Numbered from the stretch's first letter, positions 23,339 to 32,955 are shown. The stretch is 58,919 nt of DNA from an uncultured Clostridia bacterium (GCA_934277845.1 CAKQVV010000002.1:1-58919); one strand, 5' to 3'. Notes: generated by a model from the letters alone, not told the origin. Numbers and translations are program-made.

Positions 23339-23507
23339 ATGTTCTCTCCGAAAAATTGTATGCGGTCGTGTGTTTTCTTTATAGTTTTCTAAACAACTCT
23401 TCTAAAGTGCGGATTTTTCGATGATTTCGACGGAAACGAGCGACGGCGTATCGGAAATACGTCTGGCGAGTTTCCGGAAGAAAGCGCGAAAAAGCAGCCT
23501 TTAGAAT

Positions 23508-25130
23508 TTAGAATAAGCCCGAAACTACGTTATCCTTAATCGACATACGCTCGGCGTTGGGCGACCGCGACAGCCCCGGCATAAGCATTATCGAGCCGGC
23601 TACCGCGACCAGAAATTCCGCTCCCGCCTTGTACATGACTTCGCGGACGGTTATCTTAAATCCTGTCGGTCGTCCGATAAGTTTGGGATCGTCGGACAGC
23701 GAGTACTGCGTCTTTGCAATGCAAACGGGCAGGTTCTGCGGGTAACGCGCCATGTCCTCTTTCGCCTTGTCGGTGAAATCCACGCCGTCCGCGCCGTAAA
23801 TGCGCCGGGCGACCGCTTCTATCTTTTCTTCGGTCGTCATATCGAGCGAGTAACTGTAAGTAAGTTCGCCGGCGTCGCCATCGCAAAGCCGGGCGACTTC
23901 GTCGGCTAGTTCCGTCGCGCCCGCGCCGCCTTTTGCCCAGCACTCCACGCAAACGGCTTTTACGCCGAGCGCGTCGAGTTTACGCTGAAGAAGCGCGATT
24001 TCTTCGTCGCCGTCGGTGGCGAAACGGTTGATCGCAACCACGCAGGGACGGTGATAGACGCCGGTTATATTTTCGACGTGTCTGAGAAGGTTGCCTATTC
24101 CTTTTTCAAGCGCGGTATCGTCGCGCTCCGAGAGATTTTCGGTCTTGCCGCCCGCGCACTTGAGCGCGCGGAGCGTGGCTACTATCACTACCGCCGCGGG
24201 TGTCAGTCCCGAAACGCGACACTTGATGTCGAGGAATTTTTCCGCGCCGAGATCGGCACCGAAACCCGCTTCGGTGACGGCATAGTCGGCATACGAGAGC
24301 GCCATGCGCGTCGCCTGAATACTGTTGCAGCCGTGCGCGATATTCGCGAACGGTCCGCCGTGAACGAACGCCGGCACGCCCTCGAGCGTCTGCACGAGGT
24401 TGGGCTTTATCGCGTCTTTAAGAAGGATCGTCATCGCCTCTTCCGCTTTGAGATCGCGGGCGGTGACTTGCTTGCCGTCGCCGTCGAGCCCCACGACTAT
24501 GTTGCCTAAGCGGCGTTTAAGGTCGTCTATGTCGTTCGACAGACAGAAAATCGCCATGATTTCGCTGGCGGCGGTAATATCGAAGCGGTCGTCGCGCTCG
24601 CACTTCATCTCTACGCCCGTGCGGACTGCGCGAAGCGCGCGGTCGTTGACGTCGAGGCAACGGTGCCAGGTGACTTCTTTTATGTTCAGCGAGTTGCCCC
24701 AGTAGATATGGTTGTCGATCATCGCCGCGAGCAGGTTGTTCGCCGCGGTTATCGCGTGAATATCGCCGGTAAAGTGAAGGTTGATGTCCTCCATGGGCGC
24801 GATCTGGGCATAGCCTCCGCCTGCCGCGCCGCCTTTTATTCCGAACACGGGACCTAACGACGGCTCGCGAAGCGCAAGACACACGCTCCTGCCCGTCTTT
24901 TTTAGTCCGTCGGCAAGCCCTATCGAAACGGTGGTTTTTCCTTCGCCCGCAGGCGTCGGGTTGATAGCCGTCACCAGCACGAGTTTACCGTGCCGGTTGC
25001 CGAACTTCGTGACTTTGGCTTTGTACTTGCCGTAACATTCGAGGTCGGATTCGTTCACGCCCAAAGTACCGGCGATTTCGGCAATGGGTTTAAGTACCGC
25101 GGCGTCCGCGATTTCGATATCGGTCAACAT
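23508..25130 (-). CDS. fhs: Formate-tetrahydrofolate ligase
   Basis: 540 residues, near the family's 555. P-loop TPAGEGKTTVSIGLADGL near residue 65; the folate- and formate-binding segments EPSLGPVFGIKGGAAGGGYA and FVHGGPFANIAHGCNS are intact. It makes 10-formyl-THF from formate and ATP, feeding purine synthesis and the folate branch of one-carbon metabolism in anaerobes. Its ATG overlaps the stop of the upstream small gene (TAATG), so the two are coupled. Confidence 0.97.
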   Translation of the reverse strand: MLTDIEIADAAVLKPIAEIAGTLGVNESDLECYGKYKAKVTKFGNRHGKLVLVTAINPTPAGEGKTTVSIGLADGLKKTGRSVCLALREPSLGPVFGIKGGAAGGGYAQIAPMEDINLHFTGDIHAITAANNLLAAMIDNHIYWGNSLNIKEVTWHRCLDVNDRALRAVRTGVEMKCERDDRFDITAASEIMAIFCLSNDIDDLKRRLGNIVVGLDGDGKQVTARDLKAEEAMTILLKDAIKPNLVQTLEGVPAFVHGGPFANIAHGCNSIQATRMALSYADYAVTEAGFGADLGAEKFLDIKCRVSGLTPAAVVIVATLRALKCAGGKTENLSERDDTALEKGIGNLLRHVENITGVYHRPCVVAINRFATDGDEEIALLQRKLDALGVKAVCVECWAKGGAGATELADEVARLCDGDAGELTYSYSLDMTTEEKIEAVARRIYGADGVDFTDKAKEDMARYPQNLPVCIAKTQYSLSDDPKLIGRPTGFKITVREVMYKAGAEFLVAVAGSIMLMPGLSRSPNAERMSIKDNVVSGLF

Positions 25131-25450
25131 TATTTACACCCTCCGCATTTGTCGAGATTGAGTTTCCATGCGTCTGCTTTCATTTCTCCGCTTTCCGTTT
25201 CGGCAAAGCCGAGATCCGCCAGCCGAGCGTCGACGAATTCCGCTTTTACGTCCCTGCCGCGGTTTTTCAGCACGAACGCCGCCGAGCGCAAGAGAAAATC
25301 GCCGTACTTTTTATCCGCTTCGACGCTGACGTACTCGGTTTTTTTCAGCGTCGTGCCGCCGATTACCGCACGAGCCACGACTTCGCCGCCGTCAAAAAGC
25401 GCAAACGTTTCGGTCTTTTCGTCGGTTTTTTCTTTGAGAAATTCCAGCAT
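25130..25450 (-). CDS. Small protein, possibly a reduced GNAT-like fold, coupled to fhs
   Basis: 106 residues, unrecognised by name. Pattern FALFDGGEVVARAVIGG (beta strands), YGDFLLRSAAFVLKNRG (helix) and ARLADLGFAETESGEMKADAWKL (ADLGF turn) looks like the second half of a GNAT acetyltransferase, but no acetyl-CoA loop is visible. C-terminal CGGCK could bind metal. Its stop overlaps the fhs start by one base, and a good promoter (25501-25529) precedes it, so it is the leader gene of the fhs unit. Confidence 0.7.
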   Translation of the reverse strand: MLEFLKEKTDEKTETFALFDGGEVVARAVIGGTTLKKTEYVSVEADKKYGDFLLRSAAFVLKNRGRDVKAEFVDARLADLGFAETESGEMKADAWKLNLDKCGGCK

Positions 25451-25500
25451 AAATCCTTGGTTTTCCTTGTGTTTCGCGCGCGTGCGCGTACTTGCTTATT

Positions 25501-25529
25501 ATTGTAGTTCGTCGGCGGCTTTTTGTCAA
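25501..25529 (-). promoter_or_regulatory. Promoter of the small gene-fhs operon
   Basis: Minus strand TTGACA (25524-25529), 17-bp spacer, TACAAT (25501-25506). Confidence 0.75.
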
Positions 25530-25593
25530 CGATTTACGCGCCGCCCCTCGTCCCAAAAACGCATTTTGCGCCGGATCGCGCGTTTTTTATGCG

Positions 25594-27810
25594 TCAGTTT
25601 TCGTCATTGCCGATCCCGAACAACAACCGCGAGTCGCGTTTTGCCTCGGCGATGAAGTCGGTGAGCAACGAATAACGCTTGGCGACGTAGTTGTTGTCCA
25701 CCATCTTTTTGATATTGTATTTGTCGCCTATCAGCACGACCATTTTCCTGGCGCGGGTGATGGCGGTGTACAGAAGGTTTCTCGTCATTATCATCGGTCC
25801 GCCGGCGGTGATAGGCATGACTACCGCGTCAAACTCGCTGCCCTGACTCTTGTGCACGGTTATCGCGTAGGCAAGCACGAGCTGGTTGTAAATATCCGGC
25901 GTGTACACCGCCGCTCTGCCGTCCTCGAACTCCACCGTCATGTCGCCGCGCGTCTTGTTTATCTCGCGGATAACGCCGATGTCGCCGTTGTATACGCCGG
26001 TGCCTTCGCGGTAAGTATAGCCGCTTGACGTTTTCCATTCGAGGTCGTAGTTGTTCACGACGTGCATTACCTTGTCGCCCTCGCGGTAAACATAGTCCTC
26101 GTCCTCTATCGTATCGCCGCCCGAATCGGGATTAAGCCGGTTTTGCAGCAGTTTGTTGATGTTGACCGAGCCTGCCGCGCCGTTCTTTCGGGGGCAAAGC
26201 ACCTGCACCCTGTCGGGCGTGACGCCGATAAACGCCGCAGCGCGTTCCACCATGTCGGCGGTCTTTTGCGAGATACGCTCGGGATCGGACATGGGCAAAT
26301 AGAAAAAGTCGCGATCCTTGTCGTCTAATATCGGCATTTCGCCGCGATTGACGGCGTGAGCGTTGGTAACGATCAGGCTTTCGCCCGCCTGACGGTAGAT
26401 GCGGTCGAGCGTGACGCACCCGACTTCGCCCGAGTGCATGATGTCGGCAAGCACGTTGCCCGCGCCCACGCTGGGCAACTGATCCTTGTCGCCCACAAGA
26501 ACGAGCCGCGTTCCCGGCTGTAACTTTTTTAGAAGCGCCTCGAAAAGGAAAATATCGACCATCGAAAATTCGTCGACGATCACCGCGTCGCACGCGAGCG
26601 GTTCTCCGTCGCCGACAGCCGCCGCACCGCCGAACTTACAAGCCCGGTGAATGGTGCTCGCTTCCCTCCCGGTGGCTTCGCTCATGCGTTTTGCCGCCCT
26701 GCCGGTGGGTGCCATCAGCACGACTTTTTTGCCGATATGGTCGAAAATATCGAGAATACACTTTATTATCGTTGTTTTGCCCGTGCCGGGGCCGCCGGTG
26801 ACGAGCGCAACGCCCGAAGTAATCGCGGCTTTCACCGCTTCGCGCTGGTTGGGCGCAAGCGAAATGTTGTTGATCTTTTCATACGACGCAATATCGCCAG
26901 TCACGTCGTAAACGGTGGCGTCCGCGGCTTCGATCAGCCGTTCGAGAAGTACCGCCGCATTCTTTTCGGTACGGTAAACGCCGGGCAGGACATATACTTC
27001 GGTGTCGGCGGAATCGGTGAGTTTGATCCTGCGCTCGACGACCAGTCCGTCCGCGACCGAACGCACGAGATCTTCGTCGACGCCGAGCAGCGCGGCGGCT
27101 TCCGTCACCGTTTCCTCGCGCGAAAAACAGGTATTTCCGCTCTTGGACACGCTTTCTTTCAGGATATAGATAATGCCGGCTGCAACCCTGAACTCGCTGT
27201 CGCGTTTTATCCCCGCTTTCGCGGCGATCTTGTCGGCGGTGATAAAGCCTATTCCGTCCACGTCCTCGATGAGCCTGTACGGGTTCTTCTTGACGGTATC
27301 GGCGGTGGCTTTGCCGTAAACTTTGTAGATTTTAAGAGCCGTGCCGAGCGGTATATCAAAGGCTTGCAACGCCATCACCGCGTCCTGCATTTCTTTTATT
27401 TCGCCATAGGCTTTGGCGATTTCCTGCGCCTTTTGTTTGCTGATGCCGCGCACCGCGGCGAGCCTGCCGGGCGCGTTTTCGATCACGGCAAAAGTGTCCC
27501 GACCGAAAGCCGAAACTATTCTCAGCGCGAGCGCGGGACCTATGCCCTTTATCAGTCCGCTCCCGAGATACCTGACGATGCCGTCGATGCCCGTGGGCGT
27601 TTCTATCTCGCATTTATTCGCTTTGAATTGCCTGCCGTACCTGGGATGAACGACGTATTCGCCGGCGAGCGTGACGGTCTGCCCCTCCACTACCGGCGGA
27701 AAAATGCCGGCGGAAATAACGGGTTCGCCCTCTACGTCAAGTACTACGATGGTAAACCCGTTTTCTTCGTTGCGGAAACGTATCTCGTCGATGTCGCCGC
27801 GTATATTCAC
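25594..27810 (-). CDS. recD2: RecD2-type DNA helicase
   Basis: 738 residues. N-terminal OB-like region and helix-hairpin-helix repeats (GIGPALALRI; AVRGISKQKAQEIAKAYG), then SF1B helicase domains with Walker A GGPGTGKTTI, Walker B VIVDEFSM, GDKDQLPSVGAG, and a late YAITVHKSQGSEF plus LLYTAITRARK. RecD2 is a 5'-3' helicase acting in DNA repair outside RecBCD. It starts with GTG at 27810, overlapping the metK stop by one base (TAGTG), so it is coupled to metK. Confidence 0.95.
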   Translation of the reverse strand: MNIRGDIDEIRFRNEENGFTIVVLDVEGEPVISAGIFPPVVEGQTVTLAGEYVVHPRYGRQFKANKCEIETPTGIDGIVRYLGSGLIKGIGPALALRIVSAFGRDTFAVIENAPGRLAAVRGISKQKAQEIAKAYGEIKEMQDAVMALQAFDIPLGTALKIYKVYGKATADTVKKNPYRLIEDVDGIGFITADKIAAKAGIKRDSEFRVAAGIIYILKESVSKSGNTCFSREETVTEAAALLGVDEDLVRSVADGLVVERRIKLTDSADTEVYVLPGVYRTEKNAAVLLERLIEAADATVYDVTGDIASYEKINNISLAPNQREAVKAAITSGVALVTGGPGTGKTTIIKCILDIFDHIGKKVVLMAPTGRAAKRMSEATGREASTIHRACKFGGAAAVGDGEPLACDAVIVDEFSMVDIFLFEALLKKLQPGTRLVLVGDKDQLPSVGAGNVLADIMHSGEVGCVTLDRIYRQAGESLIVTNAHAVNRGEMPILDDKDRDFFYLPMSDPERISQKTADMVERAAAFIGVTPDRVQVLCPRKNGAAGSVNINKLLQNRLNPDSGGDTIEDEDYVYREGDKVMHVVNNYDLEWKTSSGYTYREGTGVYNGDIGVIREINKTRGDMTVEFEDGRAAVYTPDIYNQLVLAYAITVHKSQGSEFDAVVMPITAGGPMIMTRNLLYTAITRARKMVVLIGDKYNIKKMVDNNYVAKRYSLLTDFIAEAKRDSRLLFGIGNDEN

Positions 27811-28991
27811 TATTCAATCGCCTTTTTCAGCGCGTCGACTCTGTCCGTCTTTTCCCACGAGAACGCGGGATTGCCGAAGTGACCGTAATTCGAGGTCGCG
27901 GCGTAGATCGGCTTGCGCAGGTCGAGTTGTTTTATTATGCTGTACGGGCGGAAATCGAACACTTTTTCCACCGCTTTCAGTATCTTTTCGTCCGGATATT
28001 TGCCCGTGCCGAAAGTGTCGACGTTGAGCGAAACGGGCTTTGCCTTGCCGATCGCATAGGCAACCTGAATCTGGCACCTGTCCGCAAGCCCCGCCGCGAC
28101 GATATTCTTGCAGACGTAGCGGGCGTAATAGCAAGCCGAACGATCGACTTTCGTGGGATCCTTGCCGCTGAACGAACCGCCGCCATGCGGACACATGCCG
28201 CCGTAAGTGTCGACGATGATCTTTCTGCCCGTCAGTCCGCTGTCGCCCTGCGGTCCGCCGATAACGAAGTTTCCGGTGGGATTGACGTAGTATTTCGTGT
28301 CGGCGGTCAGCCACTTGTCGGTGACTACCGGACGCACGACTTTTTCGATGATGTCTTTCTCGAGCGTGGCGTGATCGACGCCCGGGTTGTGCTGGGTGGA
28401 AACGACCACGGCGTCCACCGCTACCGGCAAGCCGTCCTCGTAGACGACGGTTACCTGCGCTTTGCCGTCCGGGCGAAGGTAAGGAATCTCGCCCGACTTG
28501 CGAAGTTCGGCGAGTTTTTTGGTGAGTTTGTGCGCGAGCATGACGGGAAGCGGCATGAGTTCTTCGGTTTCGCGGCAGGCGTAACCGAACATCATGCCCT
28601 GATCGCCCGCGCCCTCTTCGTCCGCGCGGTCGGCTTCGCCCGCACGCGCTTCGAGTGCCTTGTTTACGCCCATGGCAATATCCGCGGACTGCTCGTCAAT
28701 GGTGGTGAGCACCGCGCAGGTCTTGTAGTCGAAACCGTAACCGGCGTCGGTATAGCCGATCTCTTTCACGGTTTCGCGCACGATCCTGGGTATGTCTATA
28801 TAACTTTCGGTGGTGAACTCGCCCATAACCAGCACAAGTCCCGTGGTGCAGCAGACTTCGCAGGCAATGCGGCTCATGGGATCGGCGGCGAGAGCCGCGT
28901 CGAGCACCGAATCCGCGATATGATCGCAGACCTTGTCGGGATGACCTTCCGTCACCGATTCGCTGGTAAATAACGTTCTGTTTTTATCCAT
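27810..28991 (-). CDS. metK: S-adenosylmethionine synthetase
   Basis: 393 residues. Conserved GHPDKVCDHIADSVLDA, the GAGDQGMMFGYA ATP-binding hexapeptide region, and the P-loop-like GGGSFSGKDPTKVDRSA. Makes S-adenosylmethionine from Met and ATP. Read from its own promoter with a leader of about 100 nt that carries a 9-bp hairpin just ahead of the RBS (AAGAGG). Divergent from proS; overlaps recD2. Confidence 0.98.
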   Translation of the reverse strand: MDKNRTLFTSESVTEGHPDKVCDHIADSVLDAALAADPMSRIACEVCCTTGLVLVMGEFTTESYIDIPRIVRETVKEIGYTDAGYGFDYKTCAVLTTIDEQSADIAMGVNKALEARAGEADRADEEGAGDQGMMFGYACRETEELMPLPVMLAHKLTKKLAELRKSGEIPYLRPDGKAQVTVVYEDGLPVAVDAVVVSTQHNPGVDHATLEKDIIEKVVRPVVTDKWLTADTKYYVNPTGNFVIGGPQGDSGLTGRKIIVDTYGGMCPHGGGSFSGKDPTKVDRSACYYARYVCKNIVAAGLADRCQIQVAYAIGKAKPVSLNVDTFGTGKYPDEKILKAVEKVFDFRPYSIIKQLDLRKPIYAATSNYGHFGNPAFSWEKTDRVDALKKAIE

Positions 28992-29006
28992 GGTATTACC
29001 TCTTTA

Positions 29007-29029
29007 CCGGAAAGACCTAATCTTTCCGG
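29007..29029 (-). promoter_or_regulatory. Hairpin in the metK 5' leader
   Basis: Perfect 9-bp stem CCGGAAAGA/TCTTTCCGG with a 5-nt loop, ending 3 nt before the RBS segment AAAGAGG. No T-run follows, so it is not an intrinsic terminator. It could stabilise the message or control access to the RBS. The leader does not contain SAM-I core signatures that I can recognise. Confidence 0.5.
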
Positions 29030-29097
29030 ATTGCGTATATTCTCTTTTTGTCGCGGCTTTCGCGGTTCCGTTCCCCGGTCGATTGCCGTACCGAGTT

Positions 29098-29126
29098 ATT
29101 ATACCACCGCCGCGATATATTGTCAA
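29098..29126 (-). promoter_or_regulatory. Promoter of metK-recD2
   Basis: Minus strand TTGACA (29121-29126), 17-bp spacer, TATAAT (29098-29103); both boxes perfect. Confidence 0.9.
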
Positions 29127-29219
29127 TCCGTTTCGGGGCGATATATCCGCCTTGCCGAAACGATTTGCCGGGTTTTTCCCTCTCGCCGCGATATTTCTTT
29201 ACAAGGCGCGGTTTTATTA

Positions 29220-29250
29220 TTGACAGCGTGCGCGCGTTCGGGTATAATAT
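29220..29250 (+). promoter_or_regulatory. Promoter of proS (approximate span)
   Basis: TTGACA at 29220-29225 followed by TATAATATTA about 15-17 bp downstream, then CGGAG ahead of the proS ATG. The exact -10 register is uncertain. Confidence 0.65.
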
Positions 29251-29277
29251 TACGGTATAAATCACGGAGTGTATATT

Positions 29278-30717
29278 ATGGCTAAGGAAAAACAGTTTGT
29301 TCAGGAAGTCGCCGATATCGAAAAGGATTTCGCGCAATGGTACACCGACGTAGTTCTCAAAACCGAACTCGTCGATTACGGTCCCGTCAAGGGCACGATG
29401 GTCATTCGCCCTTACGGCTATGCTATCTGGGAAAACATTCAGCGCGAAATGGACGCTCGCTTTAAGGCGACCGGGCATACGAACGCTTATTTCCCCATGC
29501 TGATCCCGTACAGTTACCTTCTTAAAGAAGCCGAACACGTCGAGGGCTTTGCACCCGAAGTCGCGCTCGTCACGCATGTAGGCGACGTTCCGCTCGCGGA
29601 AAAACTCGTTATCCGCCCTACCAGCGAAACGATAATCTGTCAGATGTATTCCAAGTGGGTGCAGTCCTACCGCGACCTGCCGATGCTGATCAATCAGTGG
29701 GCTAACGTAGTTCGCTGGGAAAAGACAACCCGTCCGTTTCTCCGCACTTCCGAGTTCCTCTGGCAGGAAGGGCACACCCTGCACGCAACTCCCGAAGAGG
29801 CGCAGGAAGAAACCTTGAAAATGTTGCACGTTTACGAAGAGTTCGCAAAGAACGTGCTCGCAATGCCCGTGCTTATAGGTCAAAAGTCCGAAAAGGAAAA
29901 GTTCGCCGGCGCGCAGGCAACCTACTCGATGGAGGCGATGATGCACGACGGCAAAAGTTTGCAGGCGGGCACCACGCACTACTTCGGCACGAACTTCTCC
30001 GAAGCGTTCGACATCAAATTCCTCGATAAAGACGGCACGCACAAGAACCCGTACCAGACCTCGTGGGGTACTTCCACCCGTATGATCGGCGCAATCATAA
30101 TGACGCACGGCGATCAGCGCGGACTTTGCCTGCCGCCCTACGTCGCGCCCGTTCAGGCGGTCGTTATCCCCATCGCGGCGCATAAAGGCGGCGTCATGGA
30201 AAAAGCCGAAGAGATTTACAACAAACTCAAAACGGCGGGAATCCGCGTGAAACTGGACGACAGCGACAACTCGCCCGGCTGGAAGTTCAACGAGTATGAA
30301 ATGAAAGGCGTGCCCGTGCGTATCGAGATCGGTCCGCGCGACATCGAAAACGGCGCGGTTACCTATGCCCGCCGCGACAAGACGGGCGAAAAGTTCACGC
30401 TTGCCATCGACGGCATCGAGAACGAAATGCCCGCGCTCCTTCACGACATTCATGAAAATATGTACAAAAAGGCTCTCGATCATCTCAATTCGCACATCAA
30501 GGTCGTGCATAACACCGACGAACTGCGCGAAGCGGTCGATACCGGCAACTTCGGACTCGGCATGTGGTGCGGCTGCAGAGAATGCGAGGACAAACTCAAA
30601 GCCGACATGCAGGTCACTACACGCAATATGCCGTTCGACCAGACTCCGGTCGGCGACAAATGCGTCGTTTGCGGCAAGCCCGCAAAGAAGAAGATTTACT
30701 TCGGCAGAGCATATTAA
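29278..30717 (+). CDS. proS: Prolyl-tRNA synthetase, archaeal/eukaryotic-type short form
   Basis: 479 residues from the ATG with GGAG 8 nt upstream (an in-frame GTG lies three codons earlier). Class II motifs: RPTSETIICQMYSKW, RPFLRTSEFLWQEGHTLH and GTSTRMIGAIIMTHGD. It lacks the bacterial INS editing insert and ends with a zinc-binding C-terminal domain (CGCRECE...CVVCGKPAKKKIYFGRAY), typical of the archaeal-type ProRS found in some Clostridia. The stand-alone YbaK-like protein at 38646 may supply Cys-tRNA(Pro) clearance. Confidence 0.97.
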   Translation: MAKEKQFVQEVADIEKDFAQWYTDVVLKTELVDYGPVKGTMVIRPYGYAIWENIQREMDARFKATGHTNAYFPMLIPYSYLLKEAEHVEGFAPEVALVTHVGDVPLAEKLVIRPTSETIICQMYSKWVQSYRDLPMLINQWANVVRWEKTTRPFLRTSEFLWQEGHTLHATPEEAQEETLKMLHVYEEFAKNVLAMPVLIGQKSEKEKFAGAQATYSMEAMMHDGKSLQAGTTHYFGTNFSEAFDIKFLDKDGTHKNPYQTSWGTSTRMIGAIIMTHGDQRGLCLPPYVAPVQAVVIPIAAHKGGVMEKAEEIYNKLKTAGIRVKLDDSDNSPGWKFNEYEMKGVPVRIEIGPRDIENGAVTYARRDKTGEKFTLAIDGIENEMPALLHDIHENMYKKALDHLNSHIKVVHNTDELREAVDTGNFGLGMWCGCRECEDKLKADMQVTTRNMPFDQTPVGDKCVVCGKPAKKKIYFGRAY

Positions 30718-30796
30718 AACAAGTTTATCCAGGCTGCACATACCATGGCGAAACGCGTTTTCGTCGCGGTAAATTCTGATCGAAAAGGACAGGAAA

Positions 30797-31906
30797 ATGA
30801 AGAATTTTACCGAATACGGTTATAACGGCGCGAACTTTTCCGAGGCTATGAAAGCCGCGCTTGCCGCCGAGCCGGAAGTCTATATCCCCGGCGGAAATTA
30901 CACACTCGACGAGCCGCTTATCATACCGTCAAACCGCAAAATCGTCGCCGCTCCCGACGCGGTGATAAAAGCCGCCGACGGTTGCTTTACGGGTGACGAT
31001 TACCGCGCGTGCGTAAGTAACGATTACAACGAACCGGTCAGCCGCAATATTTCGATCGAGGGCGGCGTGTGGGACGGCAACAACGCGTCCAACGCGCGCG
31101 ACGACTGGCGGCACGGTCCTTGCACGGGCGTGCTTGTGGGATTTTACGGCGTGAGCGGTTTGCACATATCGAACGTAACGGTCAAAAATTCCGAAACCTA
31201 TCATTTTATTCTGAGCAGAGTTACCGACTTTACGATTGAAAACGTGGTTATATCCGACGAGAACAAGTCGCTTTGTCAGGACGGTATTCACGTGGGCGGC
31301 GGTTGCAGCCGCGGCGTGATAAGAAACATTATCGCCGAAAACGGAGCAACCAACGACGACCTTATCGCGTTCAACGCCGACGACGCCTTCGACTACCGCC
31401 ACAACCACTACCTCTTCCCCGAGGAAATTTCCGATATAACGGTAGATAACGTGATCGCCGAAAACTGCTGGACGGCGGTGCGCATGCTCAGCGTGGAAGC
31501 ACCCATACGCAACGTGACGATAAACAATCTCGCCGCGGGCGTGCGCGAAATGGGACTGAACTTCGACGCGACGCGCTATGCGGGCGACCGCATTTTCGAT
31601 CCCGCGAACTATCCCGACGGCGTGGGACATATCGAAAATGTCAGATTTAAGAACGTCTTATTGTGGAAAACACGCGATAAAGATACTCCGCTGTGCGTGA
31701 TCGAAAGCAACTGCCGCGGCGTGGGTTTCGAGAACTTCCGACGGGATTTAAGCCGCGACGTACTGCCGGGCGAACCGTTTTTCCGCTTTGACGACCTTGC
31801 GAAAACAGCGGTTTGCGCAGACGGCGAAACGATCGGACTTGCGTGCGGCGAGCGGAAAACGCTTGACGGCGGCGCGTATAAAAAAATCACCGTCGACCGC
31901 AACTAA
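30797..31906 (+). CDS. Cytosolic right-handed beta-helix protein (GH28/pectate-lyase superfamily-like)
   Basis: 369 residues, no signal peptide. The start YGYNGANFSEAMKAALAA...VYIPGGNYTL is the usual opening of the pectate-lyase_3/polygalacturonase-like fold, followed by turn after turn of beta-helix (ISIEGGVWDGN, LHISNVTVKNS, FTIENVVISD, GVIRNIIAENG, ITVDNVIAEN, VTINNLAAG). Acidic cluster NDDLIAFNADDAFD near residue 190 could be catalytic, but the GH28 triad (NTD, DD, GHG) is not clearly present, so I do not assign a CAZy family. Located 35 bp before a GH43-like gene with which it is likely co-expressed; together they fit breakdown of imported pectic or arabinan-type oligosaccharides. Confidence 0.75.
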   Translation: MKNFTEYGYNGANFSEAMKAALAAEPEVYIPGGNYTLDEPLIIPSNRKIVAAPDAVIKAADGCFTGDDYRACVSNDYNEPVSRNISIEGGVWDGNNASNARDDWRHGPCTGVLVGFYGVSGLHISNVTVKNSETYHFILSRVTDFTIENVVISDENKSLCQDGIHVGGGCSRGVIRNIIAENGATNDDLIAFNADDAFDYRHNHYLFPEEISDITVDNVIAENCWTAVRMLSVEAPIRNVTINNLAAGVREMGLNFDATRYAGDRIFDPANYPDGVGHIENVRFKNVLLWKTRDKDTPLCVIESNCRGVGFENFRRDLSRDVLPGEPFFRFDDLAKTAVCADGETIGLACGERKTLDGGAYKKITVDRN

Positions 31907-31940
31907 AGTCGCTTTGAAGATAATTGTATAAGGAGAAAAA

Positions 31941-32900
31941 ATGATTAAAATCGTCAATCCCGTATCGAAAGTCGACTGGGCGGATCCGTTCATGACTTAC
32001 TGCTCGCGCACCGGATACTATTACACGCTGTGCACGCGCGGCGACCGCGTGGAAATACGGCGTTCGCGCCATGCCGCGACGATAGCGGACGGCGAACTTA
32101 CGGTGGTTTACCGCATCGACAACAAGACGATTTTCGGTTGCGTGTGGGCGCCGGAAATGCACGAAGCGCCCGACGGTAAATTCTACATTTACACGAGCGG
32201 CGTTACAAATCCCGAAACGCAGGAAAAACACCTGTTCGTGTTGCGGTCGCTGACTTTTGATCCGTTCGACGGATTCGAGTTTGCGGGGATTCTGGGCGAC
32301 AAGTCCGTGTGGGCTATCGATCCTACCGTTTATACTCTCCCCGACAAGCGGCAACTTATCTGTTTCTCGCGCCTCACGCCCGGGCATCAGGTACTGGAAA
32401 TCGCTTATCTCGACGCGCCCGACAAACTCGGCGAAAAAATCGCAAGGATCGCGCGTGCGGAATACCCGTGGGAAACCGTTCCGCCGTACTGTGGCGGCTG
32501 GACAATCGTCGAAGGCGCGTTCTTTGTGGAAAACAAAGGACGGCTGTTCATTATCTACTCCGCTAACGGCTGCTGGTCGGACGATTACTGTCTGGGCGTA
32601 CTCGAATACGTCGGAGGCGACTACGTTTCCGAATCCGCGTGGATCAAGCACTCCGAACCGATACTCACTAAATCCGACGGCGCGTTCGGTCCCGGCCACG
32701 CTTCGTTCTTCCGCTCGCCCGACGGCACCCAACTGTGGTGCTGCTATCACGCGATGAAAGAACATAACGCCGAAACGAAACCCGCGCCCCGCTATATGAA
32801 CTTGCAGAAAATCGAATTCGACGAAACCGGCTATCCCGTCAAGACGGTTGCCGTTGCCCGCGGCGTTGCACTCGATCCCCCGTCGGGCGAAAAGGATTAG
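31941..32900 (+). CDS. GH43-like (five-bladed propeller) glycoside hydrolase, cytosolic
   Basis: 319 residues, no signal peptide. Features of the GH43/GH32-like propeller: DWADPFMTY (candidate base Asp) at the N-terminus, CVWAPEMHEAPDGKFYIY, AIDPTVY (second acidic residue), VEGAFFVENKGRLFIIYSAN (candidate acid Glu) and FGPGHASFFRSPDGTQ. GH43 enzymes are mostly alpha-L-arabinofuranosidases, arabinanases and beta-xylosidases. GGAG sits 9 nt before the ATG. Intracellular location implies it acts on imported oligosaccharides. Substrate uncertain. Confidence 0.82.
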   Translation: MIKIVNPVSKVDWADPFMTYCSRTGYYYTLCTRGDRVEIRRSRHAATIADGELTVVYRIDNKTIFGCVWAPEMHEAPDGKFYIYTSGVTNPETQEKHLFVLRSLTFDPFDGFEFAGILGDKSVWAIDPTVYTLPDKRQLICFSRLTPGHQVLEIAYLDAPDKLGEKIARIARAEYPWETVPPYCGGWTIVEGAFFVENKGRLFIIYSANGCWSDDYCLGVLEYVGGDYVSESAWIKHSEPILTKSDGAFGPGHASFFRSPDGTQLWCCYHAMKEHNAETKPAPRYMNLQKIEFDETGYPVKTVAVARGVALDPPSGEKD

Positions 32901-32955
32901 TTCTTTCCGTAATACTATCCGGCAATAACTTAATTTTACTTCAAGGAGAAAGCAA

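Noticed and set aside
23339..23507. A 32-codon minus-strand stretch with protein-like composition in the glnS-fhs gap
   Set aside because: No start codon or RBS and no recognisable homology; could be remnant DNA but evidence is too thin.
28992..29100. SAM-I or SMK riboswitch ahead of metK
   Set aside because: Only one stable hairpin near the RBS and none of the conserved sequence blocks I know for these classes.
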